From positions 1-64,000 of the forward strand of contig CAVOUI010000007.1 of the NCBI GenBank assembly GCA_963699525.1: 64,000 nt of DNA, read 5' to 3'. A program made the position numbers and the translations under genes. The notes under the pieces are model-generated. The model was given only the letters and a program-made list of their open reading frames with translations, ran no database searches and had not been told where the DNA came from. Source of the stretch: SG8-41 sp963699525. Its GTDB lineage: Bacteria > Pseudomonadota > Gammaproteobacteria > Burkholderiales > SG8-41. Shown piece by piece: positions 23,955 through 33,139 of the stretch (its first letter is position 1; each line of letters opens with the position of its first letter).

Positions 23955-25106
23955 ATGGGGCTCAATCGACTCGCGGGCCTGTCCGCAGCAGTTCCTGCCT
24001 TCCTGCTCGGAACCGCGCTGGCCCTCGGCGCAAGTGCATCGCTCGCGCAGATCGTGCGCAGCGAGCTGCACGATTTCCGGGTCGTTCGGGTAGTCGAGGG
24101 CCTCGAATATCCGTGGGGCCTCGCCTTCCTCCCGGATGGCGCGATGCTCGTCACGGAGCGGCCCGGTCGGCTACGGATCATCGGGGCCGACGGGAAACTC
24201 GACGCCCGGCCCGTGGCCGGCCTGCCCCGCGTCGCCGCCCACGGCCAGGGCGGCCTGATGGATGTTGCGCTGCACCCGCGTTTTGCCGAGAACCGGCTCG
24301 TTTATCTTTCGTTTGCCGCACGGGGCGACGGCGGTTACAGCACCGAAGTCGCGCGCGGGAAGCTTTCGGCAGAACGCCTGGAAGACGTCCAGGTCATCTT
24401 TCGCCAGCTTCCCAAGTCCGGCGGCGGCCGGCATTTCGGCTCGAGGCTCGTGTTCGACCGCGACGGATTCCTCTATATCACGCTCGGGGACCGTGGGGAG
24501 ATGGAGCGCGCCCAGAAACCCGACGATCACGCCGGGTCCGTGATCCGGCTGCACGACGACGGCCGGGTACCGAAAGACAATCCGTTCGTCGGCAAGCCCG
24601 GCTGGAAACCCGAGAAATTTACGCTCGGCAACCGCAATATCCAGGGCGCGGCGCTGCATCCCCAGACCGGACTCCTGTGGACCCACGAGCACGGACCCCA
24701 GGGCGGGGACGAGGTGAACGTGATCCGTGCCGGCGTCAACTACGGCTGGCCGGTCATCACCTACGGCGTACAGTATGTGATCGGCACGAAAATCGGCGAA
24801 GGCACGCACAAGGCGGGCATGGCGCAGCCGATTCACTACTGGGTGCCGTCGATCGCGCCTTCCGGCATGGCGTTCTATACCGGGGAGAAATTTCCGCGCT
24901 GGCGCGGCGATCTCTTCGTCGGCGCGTTGCGCGACCAGATGCTGGTCCGGTTGCGGCTCGACGGCGAGAAAGTGATCGCGGAAGAGAGGTTGCTGAAGAA
25001 TTCCCTGGGGCGCATCCGCGACGTGCGCAACGGTCCCGACGGCCTGCTCTACCTGCTGTCGGACGAGCCGAACGGGGTGTTGGTGCGCCTCGAGCCGGCC
25101 GGCTAG
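23955..25106 (+). CDS. PQQ-dependent soluble sugar (aldose) dehydrogenase family protein
   Basis: 383 residues with a signal peptide (LSAAVPAFLLGTALALGASA-SLAQ), so exported. The mature part is the six-bladed beta-propeller of the soluble glucose dehydrogenase/YliI family, shown by GLEYPWGLAFLPDG, the repeats LVFDRDGFLYITLGDRG and WTHEHGPQGGDEVNVI, and GVNYGWPVITYG. Family members oxidise aldoses with PQQ. No PQQ biosynthesis genes lie in the window, and the substrate is unknown. The start is the ATG at 23955; a TTG nine bases earlier is less likely. Confidence 0.85.
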   Translation: MGLNRLAGLSAAVPAFLLGTALALGASASLAQIVRSELHDFRVVRVVEGLEYPWGLAFLPDGAMLVTERPGRLRIIGADGKLDARPVAGLPRVAAHGQGGLMDVALHPRFAENRLVYLSFAARGDGGYSTEVARGKLSAERLEDVQVIFRQLPKSGGGRHFGSRLVFDRDGFLYITLGDRGEMERAQKPDDHAGSVIRLHDDGRVPKDNPFVGKPGWKPEKFTLGNRNIQGAALHPQTGLLWTHEHGPQGGDEVNVIRAGVNYGWPVITYGVQYVIGTKIGEGTHKAGMAQPIHYWVPSIAPSGMAFYTGEKFPRWRGDLFVGALRDQMLVRLRLDGEKVIAEERLLKNSLGRIRDVRNGPDGLLYLLSDEPNGVLVRLEPAG

Positions 25107-25143
25107 CGTCACTCGCCGACACTGACTAACAGGAGGAACCCAC

Positions 25144-25611
25144 ATGAAACGCAAGAGTGCGCGTCGTGCGCGTGCATCGAACCGGAAGCCCGCCGGCAAG
25201 ACCGCCGCGCGGTTCAGGATCCGCTACAGCTGCCCGCCGGATCTTTACGACCCGAAGTCCTACAGCCACGTGGTGGAGGTCGAGGGCGGGCGCCTGCTGT
25301 TCGTGTCGGGGCAGGTTCCGGTGAACGCGCAGCGCCAGCTCACGAGCAGGGACTTCCGCGAGCAGGTCGGGCGCGTTTATGACAACCTGGAAACCGTGCT
25401 CAGGTCGGTCGGGGCGGGATTCGGAAACGTGGTGAAGACGACGAATTACCTGACCGACATCGCGCAGGCCAAGGTCTTCCGCGAGGTGCGCGACGCGCGC
25501 TTCGCACACGTGAAGACCCGTCCCGCCAGCACCACGGTCGTCATCACCTCGCTGGTCGAGCCCGAATTCCTCCTCGAGATCGAGGTCATCGCCGCAGTGC
25601 CGGCCCGCTAG
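25144..25611 (+). CDS. RidA/YjgF/TdcF family protein with a basic N-terminal extension
   Basis: 155 residues. After a 22-residue Arg/Lys-rich extension (MKRKSARRARASNRKPAGK) comes a RidA-type domain, with LLFVSGQVPVNAQ, FREQVGRVYDNLETVLRSVG and VVKTTNYLTDI. RidA proteins are trimeric enamine/imine deaminases. The final-strand arginine typical of true RidA is not clearly present (RPASTTVVITSLVEPEFLLEIE), so the activity is uncertain. The ribosome-binding site AGGAGG lies eight bases before the ATG. Convergent with scpB. Confidence 0.85.
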   Translation: MKRKSARRARASNRKPAGKTAARFRIRYSCPPDLYDPKSYSHVVEVEGGRLLFVSGQVPVNAQRQLTSRDFREQVGRVYDNLETVLRSVGAGFGNVVKTTNYLTDIAQAKVFREVRDARFAHVKTRPASTTVVITSLVEPEFLLEIEVIAAVPAR

Positions 25612-25628
25612 GTCCGCGCCGCCCCGCT

Positions 25629-26303
25629 TCAGGCCACGGCTCGGCGCGGCACCTCAAGCACTCCCGGACCTGGCGGTGCGATCGCCGCGGAATCTGTTGC
25701 TGTGATGGGCTCGGGGTCGGGCTCCTCGGCGGCGAGGGACGGAGAAACGGCGGCGTGTACCGTCTCCACCAGCGAACCCAGATCGTCGAGCGGCGGCAAC
25801 TCCTCCAGCGAGCTCAGGTTGAGATCGTCGAGAAACGCCCGGGTGGTTGCGAACAGCTCGGGGCGGCCCGGCACTTGCTTGTGCCCCACGATGTCGATCC
25901 AGCCGCGCGCTTCCAGCGCCTGGATGATGCCGGGAGACACTGCCACGCCGCGGATCTCCTCGATGTCGCCGCGCGTGCACGGCTGGCGATAGGCGATGAT
26001 GGCGAGCGTCTCCAGCACTGCCCGCGAATAACGCAGCGGCTTCTGGGAACTGATCCGCTCGAGGTACTTCTGAATTTCAGGCCGCGCCCGGAAGCGCCAG
26101 CCCGAAGCAACGTTTGTCAGCTCGATGCCGCGCCCCTGCCAGTCCCGCCGCAGATCCTCGAGCACTCGCCGCAGCGCCTCGCTCGAGGGCTCCTCGTCGA
26201 ACAGCTTCTTCAGCTCCGCGAGCGGAAGCGGCTCCTGGCTCACCAGAAGCACCGCTTCCACGACCGTTTTCATGTGTGCGGAATCGAGAGTGGGCATATC
26301 CAT
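25629..26303 (-). CDS. scpB: Segregation and condensation protein B
   Basis: Partner of ScpA and SMC in chromosome condensation. 224 residues from MDMPTLDSAHMKTVVEAVLL, with two winged-helix domains (about 10-90 and 95-170; ALETLAIIAYRQP-like VLETLAIIAYRQPCTRGDIE and GRPELFATTRAFLDDL) and a low-complexity Pro/Ala/Glu tail. The start at 26303 is preceded by AGGAAG and sits just after the scpA stop. An upstream in-frame extension overlaps scpA and is less likely. Confidence 0.93.
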   Translation of the reverse strand: MDMPTLDSAHMKTVVEAVLLVSQEPLPLAELKKLFDEEPSSEALRRVLEDLRRDWQGRGIELTNVASGWRFRARPEIQKYLERISSQKPLRYSRAVLETLAIIAYRQPCTRGDIEEIRGVAVSPGIIQALEARGWIDIVGHKQVPGRPELFATTRAFLDDLNLSSLEELPPLDDLGSLVETVHAAVSPSLAAEEPDPEPITATDSAAIAPPGPGVLEVPRRAVA

Positions 26304-26313
26304 TTTCTTCCTG

Positions 26314-27117
26314 TTATTCGACGGCCATGAGGTGGCCGGTCCTGAGTCTGACGTGGATCGGGGCAAAGGCCGCGTGCTGGCTGACCTCGATCAGCCCCTC
26401 GCGCGCAAGCTCGAGAACCGCCAGCAGCGTCACCACCAGCGACGCGATGCCCTGCTGCGGATCGAACAGCTCGAGGAACTCGACGAAACGCGCCTCGTGC
26501 AGGCGGCGCAGGATGCGGGCCATGTGCTCGCGCACCGACAGTTGCTCGCGCGTGATGCGGTGGTGCCGGTTCATCGCCGCGCGCGTGAGCAGCGTGAGCC
26601 ACGCCGTGCGCAGGTCCTCGGCGCGCACCTCCGGCAGCCTCTCGGCGACGGCCTGGTCGAACAGCACCTGCACGACCGAGAAATCGCGCCCCGACTGGGG
26701 AAGCTCGTTCAGGCGCTGCGCGGCGAGCTTCATCTGCTCGTACTCCACCAGCCGCCGCACCAGCTCCGCCCGCGGGTCCTCCTCGAGCGCGCCCGCGGCC
26801 GGCCGCGGCAGCAGCATCCGCGACTTGATCTCGATCAGCAGCGCCGCCATCAGGAGGTACTCGGCGGCGAGCTCGAGCGAGCGGGCCCGCATCAGCTCGA
26901 CGTACTCGAGATACTGGGCGGTGAGCCGCGCCATCGGAATATCGAGCACGTTGATGTTTTCCTTGCGGATGAGGTAGAGCAGGAGATCGAGCGGGCCCTC
27001 GAATTGCTCGAGGACCACCTCCAGCGCGTCGGGCGGGATGTAGAGGTCGTACGGGATCTCGAGCACGGGCTCGCCGTAGACCTTCGCGATCGGCTGCAGC
27101 GCGACGGGCTCGGTCAT
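26314..27117 (-). CDS. scpA: Segregation and condensation protein A
   Basis: Kleisin subunit of the SMC-ScpAB complex. 267 residues; the N-terminal SMC-binding region contains FEGPLDLLLYLIRKENINVLDIP, followed by AAEYLLMAALLIEIKSRMLL, and a C-terminal winged helix (FLELFDPQQGIASLVVTLLAVLEL). The ATG at 27117 (MTEPVALQ) has GGAAGG just upstream. A longer frame up to 27258 has a proline/glycine-rich non-conserved start and is not used. The two-hairpin element described separately lies about 175 bases upstream. Confidence 0.93.
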   Translation of the reverse strand: MTEPVALQPIAKVYGEPVLEIPYDLYIPPDALEVVLEQFEGPLDLLLYLIRKENINVLDIPMARLTAQYLEYVELMRARSLELAAEYLLMAALLIEIKSRMLLPRPAAGALEEDPRAELVRRLVEYEQMKLAAQRLNELPQSGRDFSVVQVLFDQAVAERLPEVRAEDLRTAWLTLLTRAAMNRHHRITREQLSVREHMARILRRLHEARFVEFLELFDPQQGIASLVVTLLAVLELAREGLIEVSQHAAFAPIHVRLRTGHLMAVE

Positions 27118-27290
27118 GATCGTGCCTTCCGGCGCGCGTTGCAGCGGAAGTTGCTGGAATTTAGGGGGGAGACTGCCTGCCGGCTGGGGGAAGCCGCCGG
27201 TTACTGCATCCGGGCGAGAGGCCAGATGGCCACCGCCCGGGTGAGGCGATGCTGGCATATTCGTATTCTACAGCGTTTCGAAGCACCGCG

Positions 27291-27363
27291 CGCGTTGAAC
27301 GGCGGGGTTACCGTCCGTTCGAACGGGCGCAGCTAAAACGGCAGCGCTGCTGTCCGTTTTAGC
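27291..27363 (-). repeat. Two-hairpin intergenic element, copy 1 (trpS-scpA)
   Basis: Hairpin 1: GTTGAACGG (27294-27302) pairs with CCGTTCGAAC (27315-27324), with further CGC/GCG pairing outside. Hairpin 2: GCTAAAACGG (27332-27341) pairs perfectly with CCGTTTTAGC (27354-27363). It begins 5 bases after the trpS stop. No T-run follows, so it is not a standard terminator. A second copy lies before clpB. Confidence 0.7.
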
Positions 27364-27368
27364 AGCAT

Positions 27369-28571
27369 TTAGCTGTAGTTCAGGCCCATGACCTCCTTCA
27401 CCTCGCGCAGCGTCTCCTGCGCCTGCTTGCGCGCCTTCTCGCAGCCGTCAGCGATGATCGAGCGCACCAGCGTCGGATCGTCCAGGTAGCGCTGCGCCCG
27501 CTCGCGTATCGGCTTCTGTTCCTCGAGCACGGCATCGATCACCGGTTGCTTGCACTCCAGGCAGCCGATCTTCGCGCCGCGGCAGCCTTCCTGGACCCAC
27601 TGCCTGCGCTTCTCGTCCGAATAGACCAGGTGAAACTGCCACACCGGGCACTTCTCCGGGGTGCCCGGATCCGAACGCTTCACCCGCGCCGGATCGGTCG
27701 GCATGGTGCGGATCTTCCTGGAGATGGATTCCGCATCCTCGCGCAGGCCGATGGTGTTGTCGTAGGACTTGGACATCTTCTGCCCGTCGAGCCCCGGCAT
27801 CTTCGAGGCCTCGGTGAGCAGCGCCTGCGGTTCGGAAAGAATCACCTTGCCACCGCCCTCGATATAGCCGAACAGGCGCTCGCGGTCGCCCATCGGCAGG
27901 TTCTGCGCCTCCTCGACCAGCTCGCGCGCCGCGGCGAGCGCGTCGGTGTCGCCCTTTTCCATGAACTTGGTGCGGAGCTGCCGGTAGAGCCGTGCGCGCT
28001 TTGCGCCGAGCTTCTTGATCGCGGCCTCCGCTCTCTGCTCGAACCCCTCCTCCCGCCCGAACACGTGGTTGAACCGGCGCGCAATCTCGCGGGTGAACTC
28101 GACGTGTGGCACCTGGTCCTCGCCCACCGGCACGAGGTTCGCGCGGTAGATGAGGATATCGGCGCTTTGCAGCAGGGGGTAGCCGAGAAACCCGTAGGTC
28201 GCGAGGTCGCGGTCGACCAGCTTTTCCTGCTGGTCCTTGTAGGTCGGGATGCGCTCGAGCCAGCCGAGCGGCGTCACCATCGACAGCAGCAGGTGCAGCT
28301 CGGCGTGCTCGGGCACCCGCGACTGGATGAACAGCGTCGCCTGCGCCGGGTCGACCCCCGAAGCGAGCCAGTCGATCACCATCTCCCAGACGTTCTGCTC
28401 GACGACTTCGGGGGTGTCGTAATGCGTCGTCAGCGCGTGCCAGTCGGCCACGAAATACAGGCACTCGTACTCGTGCTGCAGCTTGACCCAGTTCTTGAGC
28501 ACGCCGTGGTAATGCCCGAGGTGCAGCGCCCCGGTGGGGCGCATGCCTGACAAGACGCGGTTGACGAACAT
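27369..28571 (-). CDS. trpS: Tryptophanyl-tRNA synthetase (long form)
   Basis: Charges tRNA-Trp. 400 residues with the class I signatures HLGHYHG (HIGH-like, residues 17-23) and KMSKS (about 259-263). Compared with the E. coli enzyme (about 334 residues) there is an extra segment of about 65 residues between NHVFGREEGFE and MPGLDGQKMSKSYDN; similar long forms exist in other betaproteobacteria. It lies downstream of the M50 protease gene (21-base gap) and upstream of scpA on the same strand. Confidence 0.95.
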   Translation of the reverse strand: MFVNRVLSGMRPTGALHLGHYHGVLKNWVKLQHEYECLYFVADWHALTTHYDTPEVVEQNVWEMVIDWLASGVDPAQATLFIQSRVPEHAELHLLLSMVTPLGWLERIPTYKDQQEKLVDRDLATYGFLGYPLLQSADILIYRANLVPVGEDQVPHVEFTREIARRFNHVFGREEGFEQRAEAAIKKLGAKRARLYRQLRTKFMEKGDTDALAAARELVEEAQNLPMGDRERLFGYIEGGGKVILSEPQALLTEASKMPGLDGQKMSKSYDNTIGLREDAESISRKIRTMPTDPARVKRSDPGTPEKCPVWQFHLVYSDEKRRQWVQEGCRGAKIGCLECKQPVIDAVLEEQKPIRERAQRYLDDPTLVRSIIADGCEKARKQAQETLREVKEVMGLNYS

Positions 28572-28592
28572 CGTTTGCCGACTCTCCTGGAT

Positions 28593-29288
28593 CTAAATGA
28601 CGTTCGTCAGCCTGATGAGATCGCCCACGGGCACGCCGAACAGCCCCGCGACCAGCGCCATCAGCACGCCGATGGCCGGCAGCAGTATGGCTCCGAGCAC
28701 GCCGGTCACGAGCAGGAAAATGAGGATCAGGAAGCCGTAGGGCTCGATCCGCGCGACGCTCCTCGCGGCACGATAGGGAAGCAGGCTCACCAGAATGCGC
28801 CCGCCGTCGAGCGGCGGCAGCGGCACGAGGTTCAGGACCATGATGATGATGTTGAAGAAGACGCCCGCCGCTCCCATCAGCGCAAGCGGCAGAGCGAAAG
28901 TGCTGCCCTCGATGGAAATGCCGACCTTGACCAGCAGCGCCCAGGCAAGCGCCATCGCGAAATTGCTGAGAGGACCGGCGGCCGCGACCCACAACATGTC
29001 GCGCTTGGGATGGCGCAAATTGGCGAAATTGACCGGCACGGGCTTCGCCCAGCCGAAGATGATGCCGCCGCCGAAGAGCTTGGTGAGCGCGAGGAGGATC
29101 AGGGGCAACGCCACCGTGCCGAAGGGGTCGATGTGGCGCAATGGATTGAGGCTCACGCGCCCTTCCAGGTAGGCGGTCATGTCCCCGAAATGCCGCGCGA
29201 CGTAGCCGTGTGCCGCTTCGTGCAGGGTGATCGCAAAGATCACGGGGAGCGCGTAGATCGCAATGATCTGGACGAGGTGCAACTCCAC
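28593..29288 (-). CDS. Site-2 protease family (M50) membrane metalloprotease
   Basis: 231 residues with about five to six membrane helices. The zinc motif HEAAH (residues about 23-27) lies in the first helix region, and the third ligand motif NLVPLPPLDGG (about 156-166) in a later one, as in short YwhC/YdiL-like site-2 proteases that lack PDZ domains. The natural substrate is unknown. It sits between the YciO gene and trpS, a conserved betaproteobacterial neighbourhood. Confidence 0.9.
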   Translation of the reverse strand: MELHLVQIIAIYALPVIFAITLHEAAHGYVARHFGDMTAYLEGRVSLNPLRHIDPFGTVALPLILLALTKLFGGGIIFGWAKPVPVNFANLRHPKRDMLWVAAAGPLSNFAMALAWALLVKVGISIEGSTFALPLALMGAAGVFFNIIIMVLNLVPLPPLDGGRILVSLLPYRAARSVARIEPYGFLILIFLLVTGVLGAILLPAIGVLMALVAGLFGVPVGDLIRLTNVI

Positions 29289-29371
29289 GGTGAATGCTTC
29301 GCGGCGGGCGCTGGGTGACGGGTCAGAGCGGCATTTTAGCAGGTCGTCCCGCGTATACCCCGAGCCACACG

Positions 29372-29995
29372 CTACCGGCTGAAAAGCTGCAGGCTACCCT
29401 TTCCTTCGCGCGTGATCACGGCGTCCTCTCCGGTCAAGTCCACGACCGTCGTCGGCGTGATGCCGCAGGGACCGCTGTCGAGCACGAGGTCGACCTCGTG
29501 CTCCAGGCGATCGCGGATTTCGCGCGCGTCGTTCAGCGGCCACTCGTCTCCGGGCAAATGCAGCGTCGAGCTGAGCAACGGCTCGCCAAGCTCGCCGAGC
29601 AACGCCTGCACGACCCGATGGTCCGGCACGCGCAGCCCGATCGTCTTGCGGCTGGGATGCAGCAGGCGCTTCGGGACCTCGCGGGTGGCCTGGAGGATGA
29701 ACGTATAGCTTCCGGGGGTGGCACGCTTCAGCAGCCGGAACTGGCGATTGTCCACCCTGGCGTAAACGGCGAGCTCGGCGAGGTCCCGGCAGACGAGCGC
29801 GAAATGATGCCGCTCCCCGACCCGTCGGATGGCGCGCAGGCGCTCCATGGCTTCCTTGTCACCCAGATGGCAGCCGAGCGCATAGCAGGAATCCGTCGGA
29901 TAGACGATCACGCCGCCCGCACGCACGATCTCGACCGCGCGCCGGATGAGGCGCGGCTGCGGGTTGTCGGGATGGATGGAAAAATACTGCGCCAT
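29372..29995 (-). CDS. YciO/Sua5/YrdC family protein (threonylcarbamoyl-AMP synthase-like)
   Basis: 207 residues with the YrdC fold: GGVIVYPTDSCYALGC, the KRxxR-like loop RLRAIRRVGERHHFALVC, LLKRATPGSYTFILQAT, IGLRVPDH and LSSTLHLPGDE. It has no C-terminal Sua5 domain. YciO members are related to the enzyme making threonylcarbamoyl-AMP for tRNA t6A, though true YciO proteins differ from TsaC in activity. Upstream of the M50 protease on the same strand. Confidence 0.88.
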   Translation of the reverse strand: MAQYFSIHPDNPQPRLIRRAVEIVRAGGVIVYPTDSCYALGCHLGDKEAMERLRAIRRVGERHHFALVCRDLAELAVYARVDNRQFRLLKRATPGSYTFILQATREVPKRLLHPSRKTIGLRVPDHRVVQALLGELGEPLLSSTLHLPGDEWPLNDAREIRDRLEHEVDLVLDSGPCGITPTTVVDLTGEDAVITREGKGSLQLFSR

Positions 29996-30017
29996 GGCGG
30001 CACAATCAGGAAAGGGG

Positions 30018-30090
30018 TCATTCCCGCGGCGGCGGGAATCCAGAACATCCCGGACGCTCTGGGTCCCCGCATCCGCGAGGGGACGACTCG
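30018..30090. repeat. REP-like palindromic repeat pair
   Basis: Two palindromes in the 96-base gap between the YciO and HNH genes: ATTCCCGCggcgGCGGGAAT (30020-30039), and ggtCCCCGCatccGCGaGGGGacg about 25 bases further on. This paired layout is common for REP elements scattered in proteobacterial genomes. Only one occurrence was seen in this window. Confidence 0.55.
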
Positions 30091-30091
30091 T

Positions 30092-30706
30092 TCAGGCGGC
30101 TGCCTGGCGCAGGCGGCTCTGCGCCGGAACGTGCTGGGCGAGAAACTCCATCTGGTCGGCGAGGATGCGGCGGTTGGTGAGGATCAGGTATTCCGCGCGG
30201 TTCGGCACGTACGGCAGGTAGATCAATTCCATGCCAGCTTCCTCGGGCGTCTTGTTGCCCTTGCGCTCGTTGCAGGCGCGGCACGCCGTCACCGAGTTCA
30301 TCCAGCTGTCCTTCCCCCTCTGCGAGAACGGCTTCACGTGGTCCCGCGTGAGCCTGGAGATCGGGAACATGCCGCCGCAGTAGGCGCAGACCTGGCGATC
30401 GCGGTGGAAGAGCTCCCGGTTGTTGAGCGGGGGCACCTGTCCGAACGACTTCATCGCCATCGCCTTGCCCTTGATTGCGATGATGCTCGACGCCGTGATG
30501 CTCGAGCGCCGGCCGGTCACGCGGTTCATGCCGCCGTAGACGGTGAACGCGTGCGCTCCCATGGTCCAGGCGACCTGGTCCTTGGAATAGTAGTAGCAGG
30601 CGTGCTGCCAGCTGATCCAGCGGTGCGGCACGCCGTGCGTGTCGAGGGTGAGGATCAGCGGATAACCGCCCTGCTGCACTGCCTGCAGTTCCTGCGCAAT
30701 GTTCAT
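30092..30706 (-). CDS. HNH endonuclease family protein
   Basis: 204 residues. A C-terminal HNH module has two zinc knuckles, CAYCGG (about 105) and CRACNERKGNK (about 142), around LTRDHVKPFSQRGKDSWMN, which supplies the catalytic DH. The N-terminal 90 residues are not recognised. It is not next to a restriction or phage module, so a housekeeping or repair role is as likely as defence. It is on the minus strand, upstream of the YciO gene. Confidence 0.85.
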   Translation of the reverse strand: MNIAQELQAVQQGGYPLILTLDTHGVPHRWISWQHACYYYSKDQVAWTMGAHAFTVYGGMNRVTGRRSSITASSIIAIKGKAMAMKSFGQVPPLNNRELFHRDRQVCAYCGGMFPISRLTRDHVKPFSQRGKDSWMNSVTACRACNERKGNKTPEEAGMELIYLPYVPNRAEYLILTNRRILADQMEFLAQHVPAQSRLRQAAA

Positions 30707-30852
30707 GCGTTGCGTTCGTTTCTGTGCACCGTCAGCCGGTGCAGATGGAAATTTACCAGATTTCTGAATTCGTGGCAGTTTCCGAGTCCCGCGGGCGCGT
30801 CGCGGGCCGGATTTCGCCGCCCCGCCCCCGTGGTGCGACGCATTGCAGCAAG

Positions 30853-30858
30853 GTATAA
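30853..30858 (+). promoter_or_regulatory. Candidate -10 box of the helicase gene
   Basis: A perfect TATAAT 48 bases before the GTG start at 30906. No good -35 match was found at 16-19 bases. Confidence 0.35.
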
Positions 30859-30905
30859 TCGCGCTCAGTGAACAATTCCGCTTTCGAGTGCCGTTGCCGG
30901 CCGCT

Positions 30906-32387
<1,482 letters not shown>

Positions 32388-32392
32388 ACAGC

Positions 32393-33130
32393 GTGGAAGC
32401 GCTGGGCGTACCCGAGTGGCTGTTCTTCGGGTTCGTCATCATCCTGTCCTATGCCATCCGCGGCGGCGCCGGCTTCGGCGGCGTGACCGTCCCCCTCCTC
32501 GCCTGGATACTGTCGCTCAAGACGGTGGCGCCGATGGTGTCGTTCCTCGGACTGCTGTCATCGCTCGCCATCCTGCGCCACGATGCGCGGCACGTCGTCT
32601 GGCGCGACCTGTGGCGCGTCATGCCCTGGTGCGCGGCCGGGGTTGCGGGAGGGCTCTATTTCTTCAAGACGCTCGATGCCCGGACGCTCGGGCAGGCACT
32701 CGGCGTATTCGTTCTTGCCTACGGGACCTACTCGCTCGCGACGACGCTGCGGCCGTGGGAGATCCGGCTGCCCATGCGCGCTGTTACGCCCGCGGCCGGC
32801 ATGATCGGCGGCTTCGTCGGAACGATATTCGGCTCCAACGCGGGGACGTTCTTCGCCATCTACCTCGACCTGCTCCAGTACGCCAAGACGCCGTTCCGGG
32901 CGACCGTGGCGGCGATCCTGCTCGGCCTCGGCATCCTGCGGGTTTCCGGCTACGTGGTGGTCGGCGCCTATGACCGCGAAGCGCTCGTTGCCTGCGCGGC
33001 CGCTTTGCCGCTCATGGCGGTCGGTGTCGTGCTCGGCAACCACATCCACGCCAATCTCGATCAGCTCGTGTTCAAGCGCTTCGTCGCCCTGGTGGTGATC
33101 GCGAGCGGCGTGCCCCTTCTGCTGCGTTAG
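32393..33130 (+). CDS. TSUP (TauE/SafE) family anion exporter
   Basis: 245 residues, about seven to eight hydrophobic helices in two similar halves (AIRGGAGFGGVTVPLLAWIL near the N-terminus; GGFVGTIFGSNAGTFFAIYLDL in the second half). Family members move sulfite, sulfoacetate or other organosulfur anions. The next gene encodes a multi-rhodanese protein, which fits a sulfur role here (inference). The GTG start is five bases after the helicase stop. Confidence 0.87.
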   Translation: MEALGVPEWLFFGFVIILSYAIRGGAGFGGVTVPLLAWILSLKTVAPMVSFLGLLSSLAILRHDARHVVWRDLWRVMPWCAAGVAGGLYFFKTLDARTLGQALGVFVLAYGTYSLATTLRPWEIRLPMRAVTPAAGMIGGFVGTIFGSNAGTFFAIYLDLLQYAKTPFRATVAAILLGLGILRVSGYVVVGAYDREALVACAAALPLMAVGVVLGNHIHANLDQLVFKRFVALVVIASGVPLLLR

Positions 33131-33139
33131 ACTTTCACC

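Noticed and set aside
30092..30706. HNH gene as part of a restriction or defence system
   Set aside because: No methyltransferase, helicase or phage gene is adjacent; the neighbours are housekeeping genes.
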